A DNA stretch of 29,888 nucleotides from Bacteroidales bacterium UBA5433 (GTDB lineage Bacteria; Bacteroidota; Bacteroidia; Bacteroidales; UBA932): assembly GCA_002427525.1 (NCBI GenBank), contig DIRP01000020.1, positions 29,038 to 58,925 of the forward strand. Reading direction: 5' to 3'. Position numbers and translations under genes: made by a program. The notes beneath the pieces were generated by a model, which was not told the origin of the DNA, searched no databases, and saw only the letters and a program-made list of their open reading frames with translations. Within the stretch, counting starts at the first letter, position 1. Each line of letters begins with the position of its first letter. Shown one piece after another: positions 9,717-17,858 of this stretch.

Positions 9717-11054
9717 ATGAAAGTACAAGAAGTAATGGAACGCCTCCAGTCCAAATACGGACATGAGAAGGAATACCTTCAGGCAGTTCACGAAGTGTTG
9801 GAAAGTATTGAAGATGTATACAACCAACACCCCGAGTTTGAAAAAGCAAACATCGTTGACCGCATTGTAGAACCCGACAGGATTTTCACCTTTAGGGTTA
9901 CCTGGGTAAACGACAAGGGAGAAGTAGAAGTAAACACAGGCTACCGTGTCCAGTTTAACAACGCCATTGGCGCATACAAGGGAGGCATTCGTTTTCATCC
10001 TTCAGTAAACCCCTCTACCCTCAAATTCCTGGGATTTGAGCAAACCTTTAAAAACGCACTTACCTCACTGCCCATGGGTGGTGGAAAAGGTGGTTCCGAT
10101 TTCAACCCCCGCGGCCGCTCTGCCAACGAAGTGATGCGTTTCTGCCAGGCTTTCATGACCGAACTGTGGAGCCACCTTGGCCCCTACACAGACGTTCCTG
10201 CAGGAGATATTGGCGTAGGAGCACGGGAAGTAGGTTACATGTACGGCTGGTACAAAAAACTGGCACATGAACACACAGGTACATTTACAGGCAAAGGCCT
10301 TACCTGGGGAGGTTCCCTGATTCGTCCCGAGGCCACCGGTTTCGGAGCCGTTTACTTTGTACAGCACATGCTCCAGACGCTCGGTCACGAGATCAAAGGC
10401 AAAACCGTAGCCATCTCGGGCTTTGGTAACGTTGCCTGGGGAGCCGCTCAAAAAGCTACCGAACTGGGAGCCAAAGTAGTTACCATTTCGGGACCCGACG
10501 GTTACATTTACGACAAAGACGGTCTGAACGAAGAAAAAATTGCCTACATGCTGGAACTGCGCTCAAGCGGTAACGACATTGTAGCTCCTTACGCAGACAA
10601 GTTCCCCGGCTCTGTATTCCATGCAGGTAAAAAACCGTGGGAAGTAAAAGTGGACATTGCCATGCCTTGTGCTATCCAAAACGAACTGAACGGCGACAAC
10701 GCAGCACAGCTTGTAGCCAACAAAGTATTTATGGTAGCTGAAGTCTCGAACATGGGATGTACCCCCGAAGCCATTGAAACATTCCAGAAAGCAAAGGTCA
10801 ACTTTGCTCCGGGTAAAGCCGTCAACGCCGGCGGTGTTGCAACTTCCGGACTGGAAATGAGTCAAAACGCCACACACCTGAGCTGGACAGAAGCAGAAGT
10901 AGATGCCAAACTGCACCAGATCATGTCGAGTATCCACGCCGCTTGTGTCCAATACGGCAAGCAGAAAGACGGATACATCAACTACGTGAAAGGCGCTAAC
11001 ATTGCCGGGTTTATGAAAGTAGCCCGTGCCATGCTGGAACAGGGAGTCATCTAA
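9717..11054 (+). CDS. gdhA: Glutamate dehydrogenase, hexameric family
   Basis: Interconverts 2-oxoglutarate plus ammonium and glutamate. The 445-residue length is typical of the bacterial hexameric 50-kDa class. Seen in sequence: the substrate-binding YKGGIRFHPSVN, the active-site PMGGGKGGSDF with catalytic Lys124, PAGDIGVGAREVGYMYG, and the dinucleotide-binding ISGFGNVAWGAA. NADPH is the probable cofactor for the anabolic class, but I infer this from the overall family only. It starts 38 bp after korB with no clear TAnnTTTG box in the gap, so read-through from korAB is possible. The coaW gene follows after 2 bp. Confidence 0.95.
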   Translation: MKVQEVMERLQSKYGHEKEYLQAVHEVLESIEDVYNQHPEFEKANIVDRIVEPDRIFTFRVTWVNDKGEVEVNTGYRVQFNNAIGAYKGGIRFHPSVNPSTLKFLGFEQTFKNALTSLPMGGGKGGSDFNPRGRSANEVMRFCQAFMTELWSHLGPYTDVPAGDIGVGAREVGYMYGWYKKLAHEHTGTFTGKGLTWGGSLIRPEATGFGAVYFVQHMLQTLGHEIKGKTVAISGFGNVAWGAAQKATELGAKVVTISGPDGYIYDKDGLNEEKIAYMLELRSSGNDIVAPYADKFPGSVFHAGKKPWEVKVDIAMPCAIQNELNGDNAAQLVANKVFMVAEVSNMGCTPEAIETFQKAKVNFAPGKAVNAGGVATSGLEMSQNATHLSWTEAEVDAKLHQIMSSIHAACVQYGKQKDGYINYVKGANIAGFMKVARAMLEQGVI

Positions 11055-11056
11055 TC

Positions 11057-11917
11057 ATGTACATACTGGGCCTTGATTTTGGTTCAACGTTAACTAAAAT
11101 GGCTCTTAGCAAGCCTGAGGGAAAGGAGCATCCTTTTCCTCAGGCTGTTTTTACATACAAAACCAACGACCATTTAGGGGATTTCCACGAAGCCCTGGGT
11201 ACTTTTCTGCAAAAAGAAAATATACCCCTTACTTCCATCCGTCGCATTGTTGCAACAGGAACACACGCCAACCTGGTAAAAGACTCTCTGTTAGGACTTC
11301 CTGTACAGGTTGTACCGGAAGTAACGTCTATCGGGAAAGGAGGCCTGGCTTTATCCGGTCTGGATCAAGCACTTGTTGTCAATATGGGAACTGGCACCAC
11401 CTACGTAGATGCCACACAAAAAGAAATACGCCACCTGGGCGGAACAGGTGTAGGAGGCGGAACGCTCACGGGGCTGGGAAAATGCATTCTGGGAACCGGT
11501 TCTGTCAGCGAAATTGTCCGTTGGGCTTCCCACGGAAACCTGGCGCATGTAGATTTGCTCATGCGGGATGTGACCGACCAAAAAATGGACTTCCTTCCAC
11601 CCGACCTCACGGCTGCCAATTTTGGAAAACTGGCCCACGCACTGTATACAAAAGAAGCCATGCAAGCCACCAAAGAAGACCTGGCCCTGGCTATCATCAA
11701 TCTGGTATTACAAGTAATCGGGAGTATGGCTGTAATGGTCTGCAAGAGTTGCAACAAAACGCAAGTTGTATTTGTAGGAACCCTTACCCGCATTCCACAA
11801 ATTGAGAAAATTTACTCCCACTTTTCAAAAGTATACGGCCTCCAATTTATAGTACCGCCTTTTGCTGTATTTGGAACAGCCTTGGGAAGCATTTTAGTAT
11901 CTTCACAGGAAGTATAA
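11057..11917 (+). CDS. coaW: Type II (Fumble-like) pantothenate kinase
   Basis: Probably phosphorylates pantothenate, the first step of CoA synthesis. The 286-residue protein belongs to the actin-like ATPase fold: an N-terminal phosphate loop LDFGSTLTK (residues 6-14), NMGTGTTYV, and the signature GGTGVGGGTLTGLGK that marks the type II/Fumble pantothenate kinases, followed by ASHGNLAHVDLLMRDV and the late FVGTLTRIP strand. It starts 2 bp after gdhA, so the two are likely coupled. Its last 106 bp are antisense to the 3' end of murI. A 2-hydroxyacyl-CoA dehydratase activase shares the fold, but the cluster-binding cysteines expected there are not evident. Confidence 0.82.
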   Translation: MYILGLDFGSTLTKMALSKPEGKEHPFPQAVFTYKTNDHLGDFHEALGTFLQKENIPLTSIRRIVATGTHANLVKDSLLGLPVQVVPEVTSIGKGGLALSGLDQALVVNMGTGTTYVDATQKEIRHLGGTGVGGGTLTGLGKCILGTGSVSEIVRWASHGNLAHVDLLMRDVTDQKMDFLPPDLTAANFGKLAHALYTKEAMQATKEDLALAIINLVLQVIGSMAVMVCKSCNKTQVVFVGTLTRIPQIEKIYSHFSKVYGLQFIVPPFAVFGTALGSILVSSQEV

Positions 11918-12627
11918 TACAAATCTTCTCCCGGCCTGTCCCCCTCTCCTGCCAACCACCCTTTTTCTGAAAGCAAATACTGCACACGCTGTGCTATGGC
12001 CGGCGCCGGATTTACTATTTCTACGCCGGACCCGGCAATTCTTCTTATTACCGGTACAAGAAACGGATAATGGGTACAGCCCAGCACCAGGTGGTCGGCC
12101 CCTTCCGCAAGCATGGGTTCAATGGTTTTCCTGACCATAGCTTCTGTCTTGGGCGTATCAAATGCACCGCGTTCCACGGCTTGCACCCAACCTTCACCCT
12201 CTTGTTCCAAAACCCGGACTTGCTTGCCAAAAGCAGCCAACGTAGCGTTGTACAAAGATCCGCTAAACGTGCCGCGCGTGGCAAGCACACCCACAACCCC
12301 GCTTTTTGTATGCAATACGGCCGGTTTTACAGCGGGCTCCATGCCTACAACAGGCACCTGGGTGAACGTAGTGCGCAGGGTATCAATGGCTGCGGCCGTG
12401 GCCGTATTGCAGGCTACTACAATAATTTTGCAGCCCTGTTCCAATAAAAAATGTACAATCAGCACAGACCGGTTTCTGATAACCTCAACCGGCTTTGTGC
12501 CGTAAGGACAATAAGCTGTATCGGCAACATAAATGAGGCGCTCCCGGGGAAGAAGCGCCTTAATGCAAGAATGAACAGTCAAGCCTCCAATGCCGGAATC
12601 CAGAACTCCAATGGCTGCGCCGTTCAT
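11812..12627 (-). CDS. murI: Glutamate racemase
   Basis: Converts L-glutamate to D-glutamate for peptidoglycan. The 271-residue protein shows the family's GVLDSGIGGLTV at residues 7-18, ADTAYCPYG at 35-43, and both catalytic cysteines in VVACNTATA (C73) and LGCTHYPF (C184). It is the last gene of the - strand envelope operon, 12 bp after an ompH-like gene. Its C-terminal 35 codons lie antisense to coaW; both reading frames keep family-like sequence there, so the overlap appears genuine rather than an artefact of a lost stop. Confidence 0.95.
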   Translation of the reverse strand: MNGAAIGVLDSGIGGLTVHSCIKALLPRERLIYVADTAYCPYGTKPVEVIRNRSVLIVHFLLEQGCKIIVVACNTATAAAIDTLRTTFTQVPVVGMEPAVKPAVLHTKSGVVGVLATRGTFSGSLYNATLAAFGKQVRVLEQEGEGWVQAVERGAFDTPKTEAMVRKTIEPMLAEGADHLVLGCTHYPFLVPVIRRIAGSGVEIVNPAPAIAQRVQYLLSEKGWLAGEGDRPGEDLYYTSCEDTKMLPKAVPNTAKGGTINWRPYTFEKWE

Positions 12628-12639
12628 AAAAAACCGTTT

Positions 12640-13194
12640 CTATTGCTCCATGCCGGGCAATTGTGAGGGAGCTACCTTTTCTGCCGGAATACCCAGTGCT
12701 GTCTTTGCCAGCGGTAGTACATCCACACTTATGTTAGCATCGTAATAAATGACACCGCCTGCAGACAGATCAAAGATAAACGCGAAACCTTGTTCTTTGG
12801 CTACTTTTTCAATGGCTTCGTTGGCTTTCTGAAAGACGGGCGAAAACAAGACTTGCTGCATTTGCTGGTACTCTTGCTGGGCTCCCTGACTAAACTGTTC
12901 CAAACGCTGTTGCAGTTCAATCAATTCGCGTTGTTTAGATTCCAGAACCGCAGCCGACCAGGTAGCCTGCCTCTGCTGGTATGTATTGTATTTGGTCTGG
13001 TACTCCTGCTGCATTTCTGCAATGGTATCCTCCAGCTCGTGGGTATAAGTCTGCAGCTTAACCAGCGCAGAATCCCTTTCCGGCATAAGACCAATAAGTT
13101 CCTGGGAATTGATGTGTCCAAATTTCAAAGTCTGTGCAGCAACTGTGCTTGTCACAGCGGTCAATAGTACCAGGAGGGTTGCAAAACGTTTCAT
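12640..13194 (-). CDS. Skp/OmpH-family periplasmic chaperone (first copy)
   Basis: A secreted coiled-coil protein of 184 residues. Residues 1-21 form a signal peptide (positive start, hydrophobic core, AA/Q cleavage region). The middle (about 45-125) is rich in Q, E, K and R with heptad-like spacing, as in the tentacle helices of Skp, and the C-terminal block FQKANEAIEKVAKEQGFAFIFDLSAGG is the conserved OmpH end. Members of the family hold unfolded outer-membrane proteins in the periplasm, which fits the neighbouring bamA. It lies between murI and a second copy in the same operon. The unusual extra C-terminal tail after the OmpH core (about 25 residues) has no obvious motif. Confidence 0.88.
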   Translation of the reverse strand: MKRFATLLVLLTAVTSTVAAQTLKFGHINSQELIGLMPERDSALVKLQTYTHELEDTIAEMQQEYQTKYNTYQQRQATWSAAVLESKQRELIELQQRLEQFSQGAQQEYQQMQQVLFSPVFQKANEAIEKVAKEQGFAFIFDLSAGGVIYYDANISVDVLPLAKTALGIPAEKVAPSQLPGMEQ

Positions 13195-13216
13195 AAGTTT
13201 AGATTTATATCAATTA

Positions 13217-13224
13217 CAAATGTA
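13217..13224 (-). promoter_or_regulatory. Possible internal -7 box before first ompH-like gene and murI
   Basis: On the - strand TACATTTG matches TAnnTTTG in the 37-bp gap between the two ompH-like genes, 22 bp before the start codon. No convincing -33 TTTG is seen at the usual distance, so it may be a weak internal promoter or a chance match. Confidence 0.35.
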
Positions 13225-13231
13225 CAAAAAA

Positions 13232-13744
13232 TTACCTGACTTGTTCTAATCTGTCTTTTACCAGAGGGCTAATATCAATCTCGGGACCGTAGTGTACAAT
13301 CCCCATTCCGGCTGACACGTCAAGTACCAGGCTGTATCCGTTCTTGTCTGCTATATATTTTATAGCCTCTTGCAGACGTTCCTGAATAGGTTTAAAAAGT
13401 GTTTCAGAGGCTTTGGCCATAGTGCCTTCCTGTCCAAAATACTGTTCCTGCATAGCTTTCACTTCTTTTTCCCGGTCAAGGATTTGCTGTTCCCGCATTT
13501 TTCTTTGCTGGGTATTCAGGTTGCCTTTCTCGGTCTGGTACTTTTGAAATATCTCTTCCAGCCGGGTGTATTCTTCCTGCAATTTTTGCTGGTATTGCTC
13601 CTGCAAACGTGAAATTTGTTCTTGTGCAGACGTATATTCAGGCAACGACTCCAATATTTTTTCAGAATCAACTACAGCATATTTCTGTGCCGGCAGGGTA
13701 ACTGCCATCAGGCTTGCCATTAAAAACAAAACCATTCTTTTCAT
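13232..13744 (-). CDS. Skp/OmpH-family periplasmic chaperone (second copy)
   Basis: A 170-residue secreted chaperone-like protein. A signal peptide covers about residues 1-19 (MKRMVLFLMASLMAVTLPAQ), followed by YAVVDSEKILESLPEY, which is the standard OmpH/Skp opening, a long charged coiled-coil segment (about 40-110), and the closing IKYIADKNGYSLVLDVSAG. It is the more canonical of the two adjacent copies and sits 11 bp after bamA, the classical bamA-skp arrangement. The two copies are clearly diverged paralogues rather than a recent duplication. Confidence 0.92.
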   Translation of the reverse strand: MKRMVLFLMASLMAVTLPAQKYAVVDSEKILESLPEYTSAQEQISRLQEQYQQKLQEEYTRLEEIFQKYQTEKGNLNTQQRKMREQQILDREKEVKAMQEQYFGQEGTMAKASETLFKPIQERLQEAIKYIADKNGYSLVLDVSAGMGIVHYGPEIDISPLVKDRLEQVR

Positions 13745-13755
13745 AACAATTAATT

Positions 13756-16272
13756 TTAAAAAGTTTGTCCAATCATAAAGTGGAAGTTTGATCCGCCCTT
13801 TTTCCCACTGAAATCATTATCAAATCCGTACCCCCAGTCTATCCCCAACAAGCCAATCATGGGAAGGAAAACCCTCACCCCCACACCTGCGGCACGTTTG
13901 ATGGTAAAAGGATTGAATTTACGTATATCATCCCAGCAGTTGCCTCCTTCCAGGAAAAGAAGGGCGTAAATTGTAGATTGTGGCTGTAAGATTACAGGAT
14001 AACGGAGCTCTACCGTGAACCGGGTGTATACACGCCCCGTATAGGCATCATCTTTCGTGGGAGTTAACGAATAATTGGAATACCCCCGCTGAGAAATAAT
14101 ATCTGCCCCGTACGTGTTGTACCCGCTCATACCGTCACCGCCAAGCATGAACCCCTCGAAAGGAGAATAGCCCAGATTTCTGTTGTAGTACCCCAGGTAG
14201 CCAAAATTGGCCCGTGTCATAAGTACCAGATCTCCAATAAGGCGGGTAAACAAACTGGCGTCAAACGTCCATTTGTGGTACTCTATCCAACGGTACCTCT
14301 CGGCAGAGGTCATAGAAGCATAATCTGTATTTTTATCGCGGAACAGGGAATACGGCGGTGTAACCTGCAGTCCGAACTTAAAATCCGACCCCTGGCGCGG
14401 ATAGATAATCTGGTCGGTTGAATTTCGCTGCAAGGTAAGGGTATAGTCAATGATATTTGACTGACCGTCGGTAAACATAAAATAATACCCCCATTGCTGC
14501 AGGTTGTACCGTTTTATATCCAGCTGGTTATAAAACACAAAGTAATTGTCCGGCCACTTTAGCCGGGTACCCAACCCAATCCCAAGACCGTAAACTTCCA
14601 TAAACTGGTCGTTGGTCAGGTAGTAGTACGTAGATGCCGTCTGCCTGGTATAATAAAGGCTTGAGCTGAATGAAGTAGGCTTTTTCCCTGTAAGCCAGGG
14701 CTCTACAAAGGAAGCGCTCAGTGCCATATAATACGTTCCGTTTGTCTGGAACCGGATAGACAATGTCTGACCGTCACCCAACGGAACGGGACGCCAGGCC
14801 TCTTTGTCAAAAAGCCGTTTAACAGAAAAATTGTTAAAACTAATCCCCACAGTACCTACAAAAGTGTTTCCTCCCCAGCCGCCTGCTATTTCAAACTGGC
14901 TGTCGGGTTTCTCCGTTACGTTGTACAGGATATCAACCGTATTGTTTGCCTGGTTAGGTACTACGTTAAAGCCGGTACCCATCTGCATGATGGCTTCCTG
15001 ATCAAAGTGTCCCATAGAAGCAATCTCACGGATGGAGCGTTCCAGCTCAGTCTGACTAAACAGGTAGCCGGGACGCGTAAAGACCTGACGGCGCACTATT
15101 TTTTCATTTGACACGTTGTTCCCGTTAATAACAATCCGGTTGTACGTGGCGGGCTTCCCCTCAAATATGCGCATCTCCACATCTACGGAATCTTGTTCAA
15201 TAGCCACTTCTACCGGGACAATCCTAAAGAAAAGATACCCCTGATCTTTGTAAATCTGGGATATATTGGATTGTTGCAATTTCCCGCCCCCGAAAAGTCG
15301 CTCTTCCATAGTAACTACGTCGTACACATCTCCCTTTTCAATACGAAGCACCGAATTGAGCATCTCCCCGGAATATTGGGTATTTCCTGTCCAGGTAATG
15401 TTTCGGAAATAATACTTCTTCCCTTCATCAATTACCAGGTCAATGCCCAGGTTTTTATCGTCCAGGTAGTAAACAGAATCTCTTACAATCCGCGCATCCC
15501 GGTAGCCCAATTCATGAAACTTCTGCATCAAAAGCTGTTTGTCGTTCTTGAATTCTTTTTCGTTGAATTTCTTGCTGAAAAAGAAGTTGTAGAAACGTTT
15601 GTCTTTTGTTTTCTTCATGGCAAACCGCATCTTCAGCAGAGAAAGTTCTTCACTTCCCAGAAAGTTAATCTGCTTTATACGTACCTTGTCGTTCTTCTTT
15701 ACGTTAAATGTTACCTGTACGGCATTTTTTATGGTGGTATCTTCCTGGTGGGTAGCCACCACTTCTGCATTTAAGAATCCCTTTTCTACGTAGTATTTGC
15801 GAATGATATCGCTGGAAGTTTTGATGATGTAGTCAGACAACTCACTTCCCCTTCTCAAACGTACTTTTTCCTCAATTTCTGACTGCTCTCCCTTTTTCAC
15901 GCCCTGGTACTTCCACTGCGATACACGCGGCCGCTCTACAATGTTTATATTCAGGTAGGCAGCCCCATTAACCAGGCTGTCAACATAAACGGCAACATCG
16001 GAGAAATAACGTTGCATGAAAAGCCTTTTTACTATGCTTTGCAATTCTTCTCCGGGAATGTTTATGGTATCGCCAATGGCCAATCCCGTTAAGGAAAGAA
16101 TCTGATCTGCATTCAGGTAATTCACACCCGAAACCGTCAATCCGGCAATGGCACATGCACGAGGTTTGGAATAATCAACTACTACGGAACTTTGTTCAAC
16201 TTGTGCCAGCAAAGGAAATGCTGCCAGAAAAAAGCTGATACAAAAAAACAGATGCTTTATGCGGTGCTTCAT
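13756..16272 (-). CDS. bamA: Outer-membrane protein assembly factor BamA
   Basis: The Omp85 core of the BAM machine, which inserts beta-barrel proteins into the outer membrane. The 838-residue precursor has a signal peptide (about residues 1-24), a string of POTRA domains to about residue 440 (repeated patterns such as the IVIDGN-type strands and VRRGSELSD), and a 16-stranded barrel from about residue 455 to the end. The conserved loop-6 motif appears as QRGY near residue 730, and the protein ends in phenylalanine as barrel signals do. It is 17 bp after uppS and 11 bp before the second ompH-like gene, all in one probable operon. Confidence 0.95.
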   Translation of the reverse strand: MKHRIKHLFFCISFFLAAFPLLAQVEQSSVVVDYSKPRACAIAGLTVSGVNYLNADQILSLTGLAIGDTINIPGEELQSIVKRLFMQRYFSDVAVYVDSLVNGAAYLNINIVERPRVSQWKYQGVKKGEQSEIEEKVRLRRGSELSDYIIKTSSDIIRKYYVEKGFLNAEVVATHQEDTTIKNAVQVTFNVKKNDKVRIKQINFLGSEELSLLKMRFAMKKTKDKRFYNFFFSKKFNEKEFKNDKQLLMQKFHELGYRDARIVRDSVYYLDDKNLGIDLVIDEGKKYYFRNITWTGNTQYSGEMLNSVLRIEKGDVYDVVTMEERLFGGGKLQQSNISQIYKDQGYLFFRIVPVEVAIEQDSVDVEMRIFEGKPATYNRIVINGNNVSNEKIVRRQVFTRPGYLFSQTELERSIREIASMGHFDQEAIMQMGTGFNVVPNQANNTVDILYNVTEKPDSQFEIAGGWGGNTFVGTVGISFNNFSVKRLFDKEAWRPVPLGDGQTLSIRFQTNGTYYMALSASFVEPWLTGKKPTSFSSSLYYTRQTASTYYYLTNDQFMEVYGLGIGLGTRLKWPDNYFVFYNQLDIKRYNLQQWGYYFMFTDGQSNIIDYTLTLQRNSTDQIIYPRQGSDFKFGLQVTPPYSLFRDKNTDYASMTSAERYRWIEYHKWTFDASLFTRLIGDLVLMTRANFGYLGYYNRNLGYSPFEGFMLGGDGMSGYNTYGADIISQRGYSNYSLTPTKDDAYTGRVYTRFTVELRYPVILQPQSTIYALLFLEGGNCWDDIRKFNPFTIKRAAGVGVRVFLPMIGLLGIDWGYGFDNDFSGKKGGSNFHFMIGQTF

Positions 16273-16289
16273 GCAACGAATTTTTAATA

Positions 16290-17006
16290 TTATTCTTCAA
16301 TGGTACCAAACCGGCGTTTCCTGGTACTGTAGGCTTTTAAGGCAGCTTCGAAGTCAGGCTTGCGAAAATCGGGCCAAAGTACAGGCGTGAAATATAATTC
16401 CGTATAAGCCAGTTGCCACAACATAAAATTGCTGATCCTTATCTCTCCGCTTGTCCTGATCATCAGGTCGGGATCCGGTATCCCTGCCGTGGAAAGATAA
16501 CCTGAAAAAGAATCATAAGACATGGGAATACCGGGAACGGAAACAGTGCCCGCTGCCAGCATGCGGTTAACCGCTTGCATTATATCCCATTTGCCACTGT
16601 AATTAATAAAAATAATCAGGGTCATGCCGGTGTTGTTTCCGGTAGCTGCCATACACGTGTCCATGCGTTCCACCACCAGCGGGCTCAGGTGTTGGCGCTC
16701 ACCAATAAAGACACAACGGATGTTGTTTTTATTCATCGTAGGCGTCTCCTGATATATGTATTCCATTATCAGAGACATTAAAGCGTCCGTTTCTTGTTTG
16801 GGCCTCCCCCGGTTTTCTTCAGAAAAGGCAAAAAGGCTTAGGTAAGGTATCCCTATCTCTGCGGCAAATTCTGTAACAGCACGTACTGCCTCGGCTCCGT
16901 GGCGGTGCCCGTCATTCCGTTCAAGACCGTGCGCCAGGGCCCACCGGCCATTGCCATCCATAATAATACATACGTGATCCGGCAACTTTCCTTTTACATT
17001 ATGCAT
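16290..17006 (-). CDS. uppS: Isoprenyl (undecaprenyl) diphosphate synthase
   Basis: Adds isopentenyl units in cis to farnesyl diphosphate, giving the lipid carrier for cell-wall sugars. The protein has the catalytic IIMDGNGRWA (Asp17 from this start) and the C-terminal LMIRTSGE, NFMLWQLAYTELYF and RRFG motifs. I chose the ATG at 17006 (238 residues, 8-bp overlap with nadK) over an in-frame TTG at 17033, because ATG is the usual start and the N-terminus before the catalytic block is then of ordinary length. One oddity is FSEENRGRP where the family normally has ENW, a Trp-to-Arg change close to the substrate site. Confidence 0.92.
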   Translation of the reverse strand: MHNVKGKLPDHVCIIMDGNGRWALAHGLERNDGHRHGAEAVRAVTEFAAEIGIPYLSLFAFSEENRGRPKQETDALMSLIMEYIYQETPTMNKNNIRCVFIGERQHLSPLVVERMDTCMAATGNNTGMTLIIFINYSGKWDIMQAVNRMLAAGTVSVPGIPMSYDSFSGYLSTAGIPDPDLMIRTSGEIRISNFMLWQLAYTELYFTPVLWPDFRKPDFEAALKAYSTRKRRFGTIEE

Positions 17007-17808
17007 CCCCTTCCCCTCCGTTTCTTTTATCAAAACCCATCATCAATTTTTCCCTGAGCGTGGTAATGAAATCGTTACCGGCAAAAGAAAGGCTTGTCAG
17101 ATGAAAGTGTGCTTTTTTAACTTTAAACGAGTACGGGAGGTCCACTACCACAGACCTGTTGTCCAGGTACAAGCGGGCATTGGGCAGGCGGCTTTTTACC
17201 CGAATTTCCAACCCGGCGTGGTCGGGAAATACAATGGGCCTGACGTTCAGGTTGTGGGGAGCAATGGGCGACAATACAAGAACGCCCGATTGCGGAAAAA
17301 CAATGGGTCCCCCTACACTTAATGAATAGGCGGTGGATCCGGTAGGGGTAGCTACAATAATGCCATCTCCGCGGTACGTTGCCACCGGCTGGCTATCCAT
17401 CATTACCTCTACCTCCAGCATGGCGGGAGTATTTCTTTGTATGCAGATTTCATTGATGGCATAGGGATAAATACCCAAGGGGCTTTCCTGTCCTGTCAGC
17501 GACAGCACCGTATGGGTAGTGGTTAAAAAATCCTTTTCCTTTACGGCATCATACATGTATTCTATGAAGTCGGGACCGCATCCTGTTAAAAACCCCAGCC
17601 TCCCAAAATTGACTCCTGCAATGGGAATACCGGAGTCTTTAACAATTTCAAGGGCTTCCAGAAAGGTTCCATCCCCACCAATCGTAACCAAAAGATCCGT
17701 ATCGGACGGCAATTTCCGGTCGTCCCCCAACATCTGAAAAGTCATGCCACTGCGTGTGGGCAGGTGCCAGTCCTTTTTTAAATCCTTCCTGTAAAAAACG
17801 ACCTTCAT
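16999..17808 (-). CDS. nadK: NAD kinase
   Basis: Phosphorylates NAD to NADP. The 269-residue protein contains the diagnostic GGDGTFLEA, the NFGRLGFL segment, GDGIIVATPTGSTAYSLSVGGP and LDNRSVVVD. A longer frame reaches back to 17970 but would run across the divergent pdxJ start and shows no family similarity, so the ATG at 17808 (MKVVFYRKD) is preferred. The N-terminal domain is short for the family, with about 45 residues before GGDGT. It opens the envelope operon; its stop overlaps uppS. Confidence 0.94.
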   Translation of the reverse strand: MKVVFYRKDLKKDWHLPTRSGMTFQMLGDDRKLPSDTDLLVTIGGDGTFLEALEIVKDSGIPIAGVNFGRLGFLTGCGPDFIEYMYDAVKEKDFLTTTHTVLSLTGQESPLGIYPYAINEICIQRNTPAMLEVEVMMDSQPVATYRGDGIIVATPTGSTAYSLSVGGPIVFPQSGVLVLSPIAPHNLNVRPIVFPDHAGLEIRVKSRLPNARLYLDNRSVVVDLPYSFKVKKAHFHLTSLSFAGNDFITTLREKLMMGFDKRNGGEGDA

Positions 17809-17809
17809 A

Positions 17810-17840
17810 TTTGTATTGCCAATCAATTGGCGTACTTTTG
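17810..17840 (+). promoter_or_regulatory. Promoter of pdxJ
   Basis: TTTG at 17810-17813 and TACTTTTG at 17833-17840 are separated by 19 bp, a full match to the Bacteroidota promoter (TTTG, 19-21 bp, TAnnTTTG). The -7 box ends 18 bp before the pdxJ ATG, implying a very short leader. Confidence 0.8.
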
Positions 17841-17843
17841 CAA

Positions 17844-17851
17844 CAAAGATA
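17844..17851 (-). promoter_or_regulatory. Putative -7 box for the nadK-uppS-bamA operon
   Basis: On the - strand TATCTTTG matches TAnnTTTG and lies 35 bp before the nadK ATG. A good -33 element is not visible at the normal distance; upstream sequence lies inside pdxJ. It sits only 3 bp from the opposed pdxJ -7 box. Confidence 0.6.
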
Positions 17852-17858
17852 ACCAATA

